DNA from: Callaeas wilsoni
Taxonomy: Eukaryota; Chordata; Aves; Passeriformes; Callaeidae
Reading direction: 5' to 3'
DNA: 64,000 nt
NCBI GenBank assembly: GCA_013398955.1
Contig: VWPU01006147.1
Span: forward strand, 1-64,000
Positions 10,210 through 25,384 of the stretch are shown here, one piece after another. The notes under the pieces were generated by a model that searched no databases, was not told where the DNA came from, and was given only the letters and a program-made list of their open reading frames with translations. The position numbers and the translations under genes are program-made. Each line of letters opens with the position of its first letter. Positions within the stretch are counted from its first letter, which is position 1.

Positions 10210-13200
10210 TATATTTACTTTTATCCAGATGCTCCTTGGTTTGTGACTGTCTTGAATTCACACTGTGCTCACCTTCTAAAGTGCTTAAATGGTGGCAGAA
10301 AGTCATTAAGGCAAATAGAAGAATGAATGAGGACATGCATGGTTGAAATGAACTGATTTTTATATTTAACTGCATACATACAGAAACTTGTCCATAGTCT
10401 TCAGTGATCTGCGCTTTGTGAAGCACTGTTGTCCACAAACACAGAATTCAATAAATAGCTTTCAAGGTATTAATTAAATTTCTGGTGTAGATAAATAATG
10501 AATAAGAGCCAGCTATTCATTAGTATGCAATACCTGAAAATATCTGTTATCCCTCTTGATGAATCTGACCCAAGGTCTCTCTGCTGCTAGGGGGAACTAA
10601 TATTGTAGCTATCAGAATAATGTGCTTTACCTGTAAGAAAGCACAAAGAACAAAATGAGTGAGTTAGTCAAATAAGCAAGTGATTTACTCCAAATTTGTA
10701 AAAAAGCTATGGAAAAAATTCCTTTTAGGAAAGAGTTCAAAGCACGCCACTGGTCTAACACATCCAAAGAGCATGCAAGCCTTCCGAGATGCAGAAGAGG
10801 TGTCAGCTGTTCGTGACTTAGTCAGCAACAAGTTGTCTGCCTAACCCATTAAGTCTGTTGCCTATGAACCCTGGCAACAGGGAAAGAGTGAGAGGCTCCT
10901 GCATAAAATCCACTTCATAATTTCAAAACTTCAGTCCTGACTCATCCATGCCACAGACTTGCTTTTCGTTACAGAGAATTTGTTTTGTTTGATTTTCATT
11001 TCATTCTGAATTAGAGCAGCATTATTATTCTTGCCAGGAAGTACAAGGGGTTATAGTGTGCAGCTATTTCATATTTCAGCAAGATTGTGTTTAATGCTTT
11101 CAAATTTTAGTGCCACTGCCTCTGCAGCATCCCAGATATTTCAGTGTTTGGTCACTGCTACTTTCTTTATCCCAGCAGGTTCCCAATGCAAGCAGTTCAT
11201 ACACTGCTATGCCAGCTCAGCCAAGCAAGACTAGGAGTTTTGTCTTTGTACTGCCTGTGTCTAAGTAGAGTAGCAGCAACTGATGAACATTCTGAAAAGC
11301 AAAACCTCTAAATGGTTGAGAAAATAGCTAAAGCAATTGGCTCTCCAAAAAGAAGAAAAGATCAGATTGGTGTGCAGTTCACAAAGTGCTATGGACCCCA
11401 CTAATGGCAGAATGTTCTCCATGCAGTGGAAAGACAAAGAGAATTAATAAATTTCTGCAGTTGCCCCCAGGAAGTCCTAAATGGGTCCACACTACCACTG
11501 GCTTCATTCACAGATGAGCATTTACATTTGGTCATTTACTGGAATGTTTCTCACAGTTTTTCTAATTTATGGACCAAGAGCCACACTTCCAGACTCTTTA
11601 AAAAGATAAAAGAAAAATTGGCAAGCTCTGCATTACCTCCCTTCCTGTTTTAACTCCAGAAAGGGCAATTTCTGGATGAACTAACTTGTGTACATCCGTA
11701 TAGTTTCATTAGGAAGAATGATGCACAAGACTTCGAAGGGCAATTTCAAATCACTCTTGGAACTCAAGGGGGTCTAACAAAGTAGAGGGCTGTGGGTGTA
11801 CAGAATGATGGACGCTTCAATACTGAGTATAAAGTCTTTGATTTTGTTTCTATATTAATGTTTTAACTCATTAGTGGGTTTAATTATGCTGCACAAGCTA
11901 AAAATGCAGCTTTCTCGAGTTATTTCTCCATATAAGTGACTTGGAAGCTTTTAATCTTTTCTGGTCGGGGTCTTTTATATGATGTGATAAAATGAACACA
12001 AGCTAGAATAACAGCTATACTAATCTGTGAGCATTCCCAGAAAGGAAAAATCATCGCCTGTTTCAAGTTTCTATGCACCATTAAAGAACCAGAAGAGGCA
12101 AACCGAACTGATTTCTGTACTGGAACCTTAGGGGGGAGTCTCTAAGGGGAAAATGGCAGGGGTTAGTCTTCATAAAGGGAGAGAGGGATTTACTGAACAA
12201 CAGATAAATAAAAATCTAAATGCCACTTTCTATTAATCTTCATAAACCACTCATTTTACTACTTTTTTCAGTTTTCACTTTTATCCCTTCTCACTGATAA
12301 AAGTAACTGTAAACTCTTAGTTTGCATCCATCTCAGCACTACTAAAATGACACAGGAAAATAGACTGTAGTCAATGACCTTATATCAACTGAGCTACATT
12401 ATGCTTTTAGAGATACAAATGAGGTTTGATACTCAGGTTTTCAATCAGGGAGAGTTTCACATCATCATAAATATCACCCAGGCTTATGCAAGTCTACTAA
12501 AAACAGGCTTGTCCTGAAACTTGTTTTTCAAGAGACTGTTCTGAGTATTTAGTTTTCTGACAAATTTAAATTATGTTTCCTTTAGTCAGAACACAGATTT
12601 TTCCACTGATTTATCTGAATTTTTCTCAAAGGCACTGGTACAATGTATGAAATGAGAATATGAGAATAAAGACTACTTGCAGAGGTCATATAAAGACAGA
12701 ATATAACATAATAATACTGAGAGTGGTTACACTGGAGCACAACCTGAGAATTATTTTTGGATAGTGCTGATTGTCTGCAGATCATGAAGTTCTACTCCCT
12801 TTTCAGTAGAGGCTCCGTATCATCTTTGAAAATTAGGGTTAGAAAAAAAAATTAAGAATTTTCAAAAGCACTCATGAGCTTTTGGAAGAGAATTCACAGA
12901 AAGGTTTCTGCACAGTGACACTGAGCTTCACAACGTCTAACTCACAGTCAAACAAGGTTTAAAACAATCCCCAGGGCCCAGTTTGGTGCCCAGGGCTCCT
13001 CCTCAATGCAGAAGGAGGGTTAGGCAGAGATGAGGTTCACATAGAGCAGCAGAGATGTCTTAAGGCTGCAGACACCAAGTGAGCAAATCCTCACTGCAGG
13101 GAGACTGCTGCCCCCACTCTCTCAACTTCCAATACAAAGGCTTTTTCTACCATAAACCAGAGGGTACACCTGTCTTTTATGAAAAGCTGCAGGAAAAACT

Positions 13201-16200
13201 CTTTCTTCATCTAATAGCTCAGCAGTTAGAGCTCTCACAAAAGTTTTAGGACAGTTCTAATTCCTCCTCCAGCTAAGGTCCACACCTTTTACACAGGGGA
13301 GCATAAGGTAGATACATTTACAGCTTCTGCTGCTGAAACCAGCAGAGGACAAGTGGGGAAGAGAATGGTGTGAGTCTGTAAGGTAATAGTTACATGCTGC
13401 TCCTTAAGATATATCCCTACAGAGTTTCCTATTCTAGAGGCTGTGAACAGACCTGATGAGGTAGGGGACTTGCTAAAGTGACCTGAACTAAGGTGCAAAT
13501 ATCACTGTCACTGATAGTTGCCCTTCTGCGGGAAGACATCCAGAACATGCACAGATTTTCCATCCCTGCCCCCCAACACCAAAAATGTCCATCCTGTAGC
13601 ATCATCAGTCTGTGGTTCCCACACCTAAAACAGCTCAGGGAATGACATTTCTTCCACAGACACGAGTTTGCTGATTGGCATCATCATACATGATCTCCAG
13701 CGTACAAAGACACAAATCTCAATTTTTTTTTCTGTGTTTGAAAACAATTCTGAAATGATCATTGTGACAGGACCTCTCCGGTCTTGCTGAACTCTTAATA
13801 AGCAGAAACTGAGTTGGAAGTCAGTGCCTTTTCAGAAGAAAACCAACAACTTGCTTCTCTTTGACAGAGTGGTGTTCTCATCCTCCTGTATTCCCAGCTT
13901 TTGTTGAAGTTAAAATTCAAGAGAAGCTGGGATCCAGGAGACACTTTCTCACAGCATTTTACAAAACCAGCTGCATGGGAAGCAGAGATGCTGAGGAGCA
14001 CAATGACAGCCCCATGGTGCACTGATTCTAGCTGGGAATCTACAGGGGCAAGCTCTAGGGCAGAGAAACTTCTCATCTTAGATGCAAATTAACCTCCCAG
14101 CATTATCCTGATAACCAGTGTTGGTGTGACCATAATTCAGTCCATCCCAGGAGGGTCACAGTGCGCAGAGGAAAATTCTCCTCAAATCTAATGAACGTGC
14201 CCTTGATTTGTTTAACTGCTTAGCTCTACTTTTAAATTAAATGGGCCAGCTTCAACTCAGTAGTCTCCAATATTTGGGGAACTGTCATGAGACTGCTAAA
14301 CACACTCAAAAATTCCAGTTTAGCGCCTCATAACTTCTATATAATCTCAATCCAGTAAACGCTTCCATCTCTGACCTTGTGATTGTAGCTCCTAGAAAAG
14401 ATCTTCACTGCCAAAAGGTTTGACTGCTCCTGCTGAAATTGTTCAGATGTCACCATGGCCTAGAAGCATCCTGCAACTTTTCAGCAGCCACCGGTATAAG
14501 AGAGCGCTGCCAAGCTCAGACAAGAATTGCAGATACACCAGTATCTGAGAGTCTTTGTGGTTTTTTACTGGTTTGTGTTGCAGTGGAAAATAATTATTTT
14601 GAGAATGCATAATAAAGGGCTATATGATTCATAAAAGGAATTCATTTATCATTTATAATGAAAACTCTTGTGCTTAAAAGTATAATGTTCCGCATTATTT
14701 TTTTCTGACTCAAACTATGTATCGATGCTACTTTTTGACATACAAAAGAAGTTTCTAAAAGCTATGTTAGGAAAAACTTTCACACCTCAAAGTTTGTAAG
14801 ATAAAACAAGATATAATTTATACTCTTGGTGCTTTAAACCTCTTTCAGCTGAGAAAATTACACTGAGTAAAGTATTTGAAATGTCAGACAAATAGTATTA
14901 ATTACAGGCACTCTCAAAAAACCAAATAGTTTTTAAATTAAAACTTAATTTAAGTTTCTTGTCAAATTAAGAAGATTGACTAGGTCTTAGCTGTATTTAG
15001 GCAAATGTCAGCAGAGTTTTCAGGCCTGCAGGAAAATATTAAGATCTTGGTGCATCTGGTTTGGCCATTCATGTTTCTGATCTGATTGAGTTCTGTCCCC
15101 AACAGATGCTTGTTGAAAAAGCTCAGCTGCCACTAATTTTTACAACTACTATAAGTCTTGGGGGGAAAAAACCAAACTAACACAAAACAAAATTGGGTAA
15201 GGTACCAGAGAAACAGTGGGAGACAGAGAGACTGCCTATCTATCCTTTTTCTGAACTATACAGAATTAAAAGGCTTAACTTCTTAGAAACCAGATGTATC
15301 AGTCTACGTGAAAATCATGCACAAAATTCAGTTTATCATGTCTGTAAAAGCAGCTGCCGAGGCAAAGGTAAAGTGCTGGAAGGAACCACTGACCTGTGGG
15401 TGTTTCTCCCAGAGCACAGAGACAATTCATATGAAACACATCAGCCTTGGCAGCGTTTCACAATTGTTTCAACCTAAAGCTTGAGGTGGAAAGACTGACA
15501 AATACAAAGGCCTTGTCTCAGCTCCCATCTTAAAAATATGAAACTTCCACTGACTTGAAAATTGTCAGAAAGGGTTGGTCTGTGAGCGAGACAAATGAGC
15601 TCACCTGCTCTTGCCATAAAACCAGGAGGAATTACAAAGCTGTCAGCGACAACCTGTACTTGCAGCATTTTATTTCTCTGCACACATGCCCCTGACATTT
15701 CACTGTCCCCTTCACCCACAATCCTCAGGGTTCTTGACAAGGTATTTTCACCAAGAAGTCACCTTTACTAAACTTTCCCCGAGAGTTTTACCTTTTCATT
15801 AGGGCCATTTTTGTGTGATGCTATTCCAGGAATAGTTGTGTTACAAAACAGAACAATAACTAACACCACCAGATGGTATAAATATGTCTAACTGATTATT
15901 CCAAAAACATAAAATGCAACTTAGTTCATAGTTCTGTTCATTATGATTTGCAAAGGCTTATATTTTTGTTCAAATCCTGACTGAATGCAGAAGAAATACT
16001 GCCCATACCTCTTGCTACATTCATTCACAATTCTTTTACTACAATTGAGAGTCTAAGGAAAGCAGAAATTGTATAGGTGTTACCCTGAACTGATGCATTG
16101 CACGCACTCAGTCCAGTTGCGGAAAAAGAGACTGGGACCAAGCCTACGAGGAAGGAAGCACTCCCAGCTAGTACTAAATAAATGAACACAAAGACACTAT

Positions 16201-17585
16201 GTGCTTGCAGAACCGGAGAATTCTTTAAAAATAAAAAAGGGATTTTCATGTACTAGACTCAAACTTCAAGAGCGTTTTAAGGAAACTGATGCAATATACA
16301 GTAAGAGACTGTATATTGGTCATGACAGTTCTCGTCTAGTTTATCCTTAACTGCAAGATAAATTCCTTTCTCTTTCTAAAATCAGAGACAAATAAGCTGA
16401 ACAGATAAACTTCTACACGTTGCATAAGTTGTACAGCTCATACTGTTCTTTAGTGGAAAAACTTGGATGGAAATGCTTTTGACTCTAAAAGGAGGTATCA
16501 CTGTGATCCCAAAGAGAATTATTTGAGTGCATCCAGTCAAAAGACACGTGGCAAGAACTAAGGCTTTCTGTATTTCCAGAACTGGAGTGCAAACATCACA
16601 ACTCCTCTAAGACATTCTTCAAAGAGTCTCAGAAAAAGACAAAACTTCTCACAATCTTACCCTAAGACATGAATGTTTATTTTTCCTTGTGCAAAAACAT
16701 TTCCAAACAATAACTTTCACAGACTGGAAAACTTACCACACTCTTCATATAAGAGCAGACTTCAGATCAAGCCCAAATATATTCATTTTTGGGTTTAAGG
16801 AGCATGTATAGGAAGAATTTTATTTGTCCTACTCCCATGTTATCATAGTCTCATCTTCTATTCTCCGTTGCAAAATTAAATTCCATGTGATTTTCATACA
16901 GGATAGACAAGAGAATCCCTGAAAGAACTTTTTACTGGTTAGGCTTGTAAGAAAATCATCTCAGTCACTATAACAATGAATAAGGACTTCCAAATTCAGG
17001 CCTACAGAACATCTTGAACCATACAAGTAATTTTATTAATATGTTTCATCATCCTTTGGGTTTTAAAGCTCTCTTCAGATTTTCTTAAACAAGCTCCTTA
17101 TAATTGTATTTAAATATTTAGATATGATCTTGATACACATTTTATATCAGCATAAACTTAGATAAGGATGGGGTTTTTTTAGATTTACTTGCTTATTACA
17201 CCACAATGACATGACTCTACACATATCCATTTAATTGAATTCACACTGCTTGGTGTTACTTAACCTACTCTGAGCAAACTGAGGCAGATGAACTGATTTT
17301 CAGAAAAATAATAAATTTGAGTGGCAGTTTATAATCAGCTTTCTTTTCAGAGTCCTTAATAGTTCAGTATTCGGTTTGTTAATGCTACAAAGAAGCACTT
17401 ATTTACAGCAGCTCCTTCAGAATGAATTTTTAAAGGAGTCTCCAAATTCTATTTTAGCACATGCTTACCTTGAGGTCAAATAGGAATTTTCACCTATACT
17501 AAAATGCCACACTCAATATTCATTAAAAAATAGGGCAGTAACAACAAAAAGATAACAAAAATTCCCCCAAGAGAACCAGAAAAGA

Positions 17586-17597
17586 AAAAAAAAAAAG
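17586..17597. repeat. A12 homopolymer in a purine-rich patch
   Basis: It sits in an A/G-rich stretch (about 17570-17690) with several AAAG and AAGAA runs. Confidence 0.8.
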
Positions 17598-18099
17598 GAG
17601 CAAAGAAACAAGCAAGTCAAACTAAGAACATCAGTTTTAGAAAATAAATCAAAGAAACAGAATAAAAAGAATAAAAAGCCATCAGTTTACTCTTTCTCAT
17701 GAGAAAATATAGCCTTTGATTATACAATAACACACAATTTTTTTCATGAGATTCCTACCTCACAAAAAAATATGTAGGTTTTCATTCCATGAGTGTAACT
17801 CCTGCCTTATATGCCATGTGGTCTTCAAACTTTAAAGAAATTATCATTTTTGCTTTGTTTTCAAAATTATTTTTACCAATTGTCTCTACAACATTACCAG
17901 TCCTTTTTTCAATGTCTGCTTCAATTAAAATGGTAGTTTTATAAGCACATCCCTATGCACATTAACAACTATATAAGCAGACAGGCACCACAAGAGTGCA
18001 GTAAGAACAAGAGCCAGCAAAATTGCAATGAATTTCTGGATTGGAAAAAATTATTTTCTAGATAATCTTTATGTTAAGAATTTCTGCTTCTTCCAAGTT

Positions 18100-18420
18100 T
18101 CAATAATTTACTTACTCCAGTTATTTTCAAGAAAATGAGCTTCACTCTATACCCTTTTTGGTCCTTCTGGTTTAGCCTTTATTTTTTATAATTTCTTTTG
18201 TCAGTTACCATTTATCACTGTCCCTCCTCCATCTCCAGTTCTCTTTAATGCGTTTCCTTCCCCTGGAGTATTTTTTCCATCTCAGCTTTATTCTCTGTCT
18301 CCTATTTCTGGTTCAGCCTTGAAGTTCCAAGTTGTCTCATTTTCACAATAGAGTTTGTGTCACAGATCAAGCATAATCTCAGCTGCACCTTTTCCCACCC
18401 TTTGATCTCTGCAACTTTCA
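18100..18420. other. Pyrimidine-rich tract
   Basis: Over about 320 bases the plus strand is strongly biased to C and T (runs such as ccctcctccatctccagttctc and cgtttccttcccctgg), unlike the A-rich sequence just before it. There is no meaningful frame. It could be old repeat-derived DNA or a mirror-like purine/pyrimidine tract. Confidence 0.5.
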
Positions 18421-21400
18421 TTGTTTCTCTGAGCAGAAGGCTCAGAGGGCTGTATTCTGATTCCAAGTCAGAGATGCCACTCTCCTCTTACTTCCTCTCA
18501 AAAGAGGTCAAGAAGGAAGATACAGAAAGGTGTTTTTTCCCTGATTCATCAAAAATTAGGGAGCACACAATTAATAATTACAAAATTTAACTTGTAAGAG
18601 TATCTTTGTATATCTACTTCAAATTTTTTGGATATAAAGCAAAGCTGAGGAAAAAGCAGACCCCAGGAACACCTAGACCCTATATAAAATTAAATACTGG
18701 ACTTTAACATCCACTGCTTATGTTACAGGCAGGCCACAGCTGCCTTGTGCCCTTTGAAGCAGGCCCATCCTTGTCTCCTTGGCAAGATGTCCCCACAATT
18801 CATTCGAATACTTGAATTTGCTGCCTACTGGAAGCAGGACCTTAAGAAATTGATCTGAAATTCAAGTGTATGCACAACTGCATTTTAATCTGTTTTAATG
18901 TGTTCTCTGATATTCATAGGAACATGTAAGCAGCTTTGGCATCTTCAGAGATTCCCAGTTCTCCCTTGCAAGGCTCCACTGGGGTTCAGATAGCAAGCCC
19001 TGGGGGTACATAAAGTAACACAGGAAGATCTGGATCAAAAAGAAGATTCTTCTGCCAAATTTGATAATGGGAAAGGTAACCACTTTCTGTTAGACTCCAA
19101 TGCAAGTCTTACATTCTAGGGACATGCTTATTCCATGAAAAAGGAAAGCTCTTTCCTGGCAAAAGCAAAATTATTCTTAGAAGGGACAGCATTAAGCTTA
19201 TTTCTAGTATTTCTATCCAGAATTCACATAATTCCTACAGACGCAGACTGAATAACATCAGCAGTAGCATTTTTGGTAGATGTTCAATTCTGTGTCAAAC
19301 TTTCCTTGAACAAGGCAATCGTCCTGCTTCTTGGCTGTGAAGCTCAAAGGAGATTATCCCCCCACCACATATTTTTGAGGTTTGCAATCAAATGCTTTCT
19401 TTGGGAGATGGAAACATTTGAGAATCATGTTAGACCACAGAGAAGCATTTAATCTCCACTACATCATCTCTGCACCATTTGCAAAGGTTATTGCCAGGAA
19501 GTTGTCACTTCCATCTCAGGAAGCCCTCAGAAAGGCCATTTACACTTTTGTCTTTCTTCAGGATTAGATTACTGTAATTCTTTATTGACTGCCTTGCACA
19601 ACAGGGCTCTGCACAGCCTCCAGCAGGCGCAGCCTCCTGCTCTTTTTTTTGTGAGAAAGGGATGATTTGAACATATTGAGCTGATTGTAAAGCCTTTCCA
19701 TCAGTGGCAACAAAGTCAATGAATTGATTATAAAATTGTTCTGTTTACTCAGGGCACAAATGATGATCACTGCCTTTTAGCTGGCAAGTTTAATTTGAAC
19801 TAAGTAGTTGAATCCTTACAGAAATCCTGTACTTTATGGGACATAACACATCCTCTCTTTCCCCAGCAGTGCTCAAAAGCTGATTGAAGCAAAATATGGC
19901 CACTAGAAGCTCTTAAGACCTACTGTTCTACATCTCCCAGGATGAATGGAGTTTATCTTTTTAAAATTGAAGCTGGAAAAACCCACACTTTCTGGCAGCT
20001 CATGGTGTTAAAACTGATTTTATGGTGGGCTATTTCACTCAAAGTACTGATTTCTGTGTTTTATTAGCCATGATTTTGACTGTTTGCTATATTCACTTGC
20101 AACTGCAGTATTTGGATTATTTTCTACCCTCTCTGTTGTCTATCAGGATAAATAGCCAATTGCACTTCATATAGCAGAAGACTCATTGCACCACTTACAG
20201 ATCAAATTGTTACTCATATTTACTCTGATAATTCAAATAATGTTTCATTTACTCCTATAAATTAAGTATTGCTCAACTCAAGCTCAACCTGTTTCCATCT
20301 AAAGAATCTAGAGTTAATAATCATTGTCCTAGGCAAGTTTTTAGCCACTTCTAGCTCTCAAACTATTTTGCATTATTAGTATTCATTCTGTTAAATCCAG
20401 CAAGACATAATTTCTCCAGAACTGTAAGGTTATTAAGAAATACGCACACACCTCCCTATATATTGGCTGTATTAAGAATATTCATCAAACCTGAACCTCT
20501 GATTGCCAGTTAGTCTTTCCAAGTTCACCACAGGCTTTTTCCAGCCTGCTCCTAGTTGCAGCTTCCTGTCCCCAGAATGCCAGATCATTTCCCAGCAGGT
20601 GCTCCAAACCTTTTTTCTTCTGGGTCTGGTTCCTTGTTTGATGAACAGAATTCTCCTACCCGCATGCCTCCTAATTAATGGTAACATCCTTTAAATGTTT
20701 TTCATTATTTGATAAAGCAACAGAGAGATGACTCCAGCAAAACATCTACCTCAAAATTTGTTTTCATGATTCCCTGCTTGTATTTTTTCTTGTTTACATC
20801 TTCGGTTCTGTACAATGAGGTCCTGTTAGTAAAGCGTAGCACACTGGTGTGCATAGCAGGGAACACTGAGCAAGCCAGGAAGACTCAAAGGGCCTCTTAA
20901 CACATTTACAGTGAAAATTTCCTGCAGCATAATAGGCTTGGTGCCCACTGACACCCACTAGAAAGTTGACTAGTGACAATTTGTTATTCTAGTCAGACTT
21001 GTTCCCAGCCACTCTTGACATTCCGAATTGTAGTAAGAAAGTATATTTTTATTATACTGAAAACACTCTTTGAAACGTATTTAGAATTGCAGGAAATCTA
21101 TTGATGTAATTCATCTCAGCTGAAACTACAGAGCAGTGTGAGGCTTTTTGTTTCCTTCTGTGTTTGCATATTTGACAGTAGCTGTTTCTGTATGCTTAAA
21201 AAAGTGATGTGTCTGTCAGTTATTATTTAATTCTCCTCTCAATCACATTAGGCTGAACAAAGACAGGTCAATTACATACTCTTTTTTAAAAGACACTTTC
21301 ATTAAAATCAAGTTTGATCAAGAATCTACATAATTTGAAGTCTTTTCTCCTGTCATCCCTAAGGCACACAGAGATTAGCACTGAAGTTCCTTAGCCAGAA

Positions 21401-24400
21401 GTAGTGGAGAGACTCCCTTACCTAATCGTTCTCTGGAGAGGAGGACATGGCAAATGCAAAACTGTCATGTTATAGACTCTATTTTTGGTAGAATGGTACT
21501 ATATTTTCTGAATAGATTTTGATCACACTGAAAATACATTAAGTAACACAAAAACCCATCTAAACATTCAAAATATTCATAGGAAGATAGGCCTACTTTT
21601 GAGCCCAAAAAGTATCCTGCAGAATTTCATCTGCTTTCTGAATGAGGATGGTTTTCCCAAAGCTTATGTAAATATTAAAAATTCTTAAATATTTGTTATA
21701 TGCAAATGGCTTCCCAGAAGTTGAAAACAGCGCAGAAGATTAAGAGCTGTAAGAATTACTTGGGAAAAAGAAAAAGAAAGAATATTGATTTAATAAAGAA
21801 TTCAATCAGATTGAATTAACACAAGTTTGATGTATCCGCTTGCTCCAAGAGTAAGTCTCCAGACAGAAACCATGCTGTGAGTGGAGCTGTGAGATTCTGG
21901 ATCCAGAGTAACAGAGGGGATGACAGAAGATCCAGGCCCTTTCATTTAGCTGGTAGTTCATGACCAGACTGCATTACCTTCTACTTACCTACTTTTAGTG
22001 AGGATAGCAGAATACATTTTCTTTAAGCCTGATTTATGTTTGCAGTCTGCTCTCATGCATTTTGGAGAAGTTTTGAAAGACAGAAGATCAATGGAGGACT
22101 TTACACAGAAGATCACCCCCTCTGAAGGTGAAGCAGAAACTGGGACAGTTTCCAAATGTTTAACAGAATCATCTAATACTTCTGGCAGCTCCAGAGATCA
22201 TTACAGTCTTAAATGAGAAAGCAAATCAGGGAAATATAGCCAGGACATTTAAGGAAAAGACTGGCTATTTAGAGAATTAAATACAAAAAGTGTATCAAAA
22301 TAATATTACACACTAAAAAAATAATTATGCTGTTGTAATCTCTGGCACCTAATATTATTAAAACAAAAAAAAAGAAGAGGAAAGACCCTCCCTCTGTGCC
22401 AGAGCACCACTCAACATGCGAATGGAAAAGCAGAGTGGTGTCACATCCCTGGTTTCAGCTCCCTACTTCTGAGACAGGTTTCCCTAATTTATCCTGGCTT
22501 CTTTAGGTTACTCTAATTTATGCCATCCATAAATGACTTAAAGAATCACAGGCCAGACAAGGATCAGCAAGTAGAAATTAATTTCTGTCCGCTTAAAATT
22601 CTCTTTCTTTCAGGCATTTGCAGATGGAAATCTCTTTGTTGGTGCTGCTTCACCAGTTCAGAAGGGCTGATAATATGGTAACCAATCCAACCTTCCCTCT
22701 AGAAGCCTTAGTTGTTTACCATAAGAGAGATTTTTCTATTTAAAATACAGAATTTGGAGAGGTTTACATATACAGATCTTTCAGTGTAACACGTTACTTG
22801 CTCGAAAGACTGTCAGAGCAATTTAAGGTGTTATTGCAGGTGATGTTTGGAAACAGAAGAGATACCTTGCAGAAGGTCAAAGTAAGAGAAGACTGACACA
22901 GTGGTGAGTTTCACAGAGCACAATTTAAAAAAAATAGAGCATGGAACAGAGTTGCAGAAGAAGAAATTTAAATAGTGGAAGGAAACAAGGACAGAAATTT
23001 AGCTAAATATACATTATAAAAATCAGCATTCTAGTGCAAATGAACTACTAATCTCAAAGAGAACTAGGTTTGATACTGGTATATTGTTTTCTTTCCAACT
23101 TCCTCCAAGCTTATGTAGATTTTTAGAATTAAGCCTTCCAGCTCCTTCATTGTAGGTCAGTGCCACACAGATGCTAAATCTCCTGAAAATCCCACCAAGA
23201 ACATGCCAAACTTGGTCACAATAAACTCTTGATGCATGCTACAATACAGCCAAACCAGAAAACTACAATTTCTGTGGAAATATATAATCTTTCTAGCTTC
23301 TTGATACATATTTAGATTAAATACCTTCAAGTGAAAAAATGCACTGGTTTTGACCTGTGTCACAAGGCACTTTGAGGCAAAGAAACTTGTCTCATGCATA
23401 GCAAATGGCTCTCCTTGTACACCCAGAAGATGTTCCCAGCCTGTTCTCATAGACAACCACAAACAAAAAGGAACATGTGCGCAGGAAGAGTTGACAGAGG
23501 TTTACAATAAAAACAGATGCTGTGAATACTGCCTGGGCACTAATCAACAAGCATGAGGGTTTCAAGAACAACGCATTTGCAGAGTGATTTTTCTTATTTT
23601 AACGTGCCTAGAAGTAAACAAAGCAACTTTCATTGAAGGATAAATCACATCTATTTGTAGTACAAAGTCCACAGGACTCCTGTCAATCACAAGCAGTATA
23701 GAAACATTCATAGGCTAATCATGGCTAAGCTAATTTTGGCTCTTTCAGAGCCGAATTATGGTGTTTTGTGCCAAACCTTATTATAAATTAATTGCAGTCC
23801 TGGTGCACAGTCAGGAATTCGAAAGGCAATACAGAAAGGTGTTGCTGCACCTGGACACCATTCAGTTCTGCTATTCAGTTTTTCATCTTAGATAGAGAAA
23901 ACAAAGCACATCAGGCATAATGCCATTAAAATTTATAACCAAACCATCCAAGAGATTACTGCAGAATATTTTGAAAAATTAAACATTATAAGTCTCCTTT
24001 TGCAACTCAGATGCTTTAGAAGTAAAAACTGAAGGATAGTTTGTGGTAGAATTCCCAACTGGCCTTTTAAGTCCTCTTCTCCAAAAAACCAAAAATTATA
24101 TTGAATGCAAACCCATAACAATGGAGCAAATACACAGCCCCTTGCTCTGGATGCAGGGTGCCTGCTGGGATGTACCTCCCTGTCCCAAAGTATGGCTCAC
24201 GCTGCAGTCATCTCTAACTGCTTGGTGCTTCTTTTGACAGAAGAAAGCAAAGTTGACCTATTTTTGACAGTTTTTGATGATATGAGGCTAAAAATGTTAC
24301 GAGGAATTTTCACTGAGAAGATTTTTTCCATTAAAACAAAGGTTCCAGCAATTGTTCTTCAAGTGGCCAAGGGGTTTGGGCACTGCAGGTTGAAACCTGT

Positions 24401-25369
24401 TTAAAGATCAGGAAGTGGTGTAGAGATCAAATTCATCTGAGTTCAACTCTTTGCCCAGCAGCACACTGCTTGTTATTGCCACAGCTAGAAACAAGGAGCA
24501 AGTCAGAACTGTTCCCAGAATAGAAGAGCAGAGGAGGATTTTGACTAGGTAGAATGCAGTGTCCTGGTGACAACACAAACTCTTCCTAGTTGATTTTGGC
24601 CCAACTGCAGTACTCAGTCTTTCCAGTTGTCTGAAGACAACTGGCCATCTTATCCTAAAAATCCTCCCCACCTAATCAGTCAAAAAAAAAACAAGTAGAA
24701 AAAAAGCAGTTTTAGGACCAAGAGTAAAAACAAAAATAAAACATAGAGAAAGAAACCACCCATCTGTCCTGTAATCAGTCCAATATATTGACAGAGACAT
24801 CACCTGGTAGCTAGTCAGTCTACAGTGCACCCTGGGAAATGACATTATTCATTAGCAGAATCCCCGCTGCTTTAAGAGCTGCTGTAATTTTGGATGATGT
24901 AGTTTCAAACTTCTATAATTATCTGCTAAATTAAAAGAATGACTAACTTCACAAAAGTTATTGGCCTTGATCTAACAGCAAGGTCTGGTCTACATGCTTA
25001 GGTCTGATATATATATAGCAAATACTGCTAAGCTTGTCTTAACATCTAAACCTAAATCTAAGCATGCTCTTAGGCATGCCAATGCCTCAACAGAAATATT
25101 TTTTTTGCTCTATAATTTAAATGACTAATGCTATCATTAAGTCAACAGCCTAAGAAATGTATTATTAACCTCCTGAAACATCAAACTTGTTATTAAAGCT
25201 AAAATTGAAGTCACTTTTTTTTTGACTACCTGACTTTTGACAAACTGTTCATAATAATTTTCTTGAATTACTGGTATAACACACTAAAAAAATAGCTTTT
25301 TTAAAATTTTGCCACAAATATATAGATCTCCAGATCAACTCTTCTGATAGAAACAGCAGTGAAAGAGTC

Positions 25370-25384
25370 AAAAAAAAAAAAAAA
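25370..25384. repeat. A15 homopolymer
   Basis: An uninterrupted A run following aaagagtc, in a broader A-rich stretch continuing to about 25460. Confidence 0.85.

Larger units (their letters stand above)
3331..18099. other. Long AT-rich non-coding region
   Basis: There is no recognisable gene in nearly 15 kb. The longest frames are only about 100 codons (5432-5734, 6721-7044, 10133-10438), with no protein family resemblance and no sensible splice flanks. It holds three A-tracts and a small GTA repeat, listed separately. Several short TAATTA-type motifs occur (for example near 8440 and 14950), as expected by chance in such AT-rich DNA. It is probably intron or intergenic sequence. Confidence 0.6.

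Noticed and set aside
22370..22460. CR1-like or tRNA-like sequence
   Set aside because: Only short coincidental matches. There are no A/B-box pairs, cloverleaf or CR1 3'-end text.
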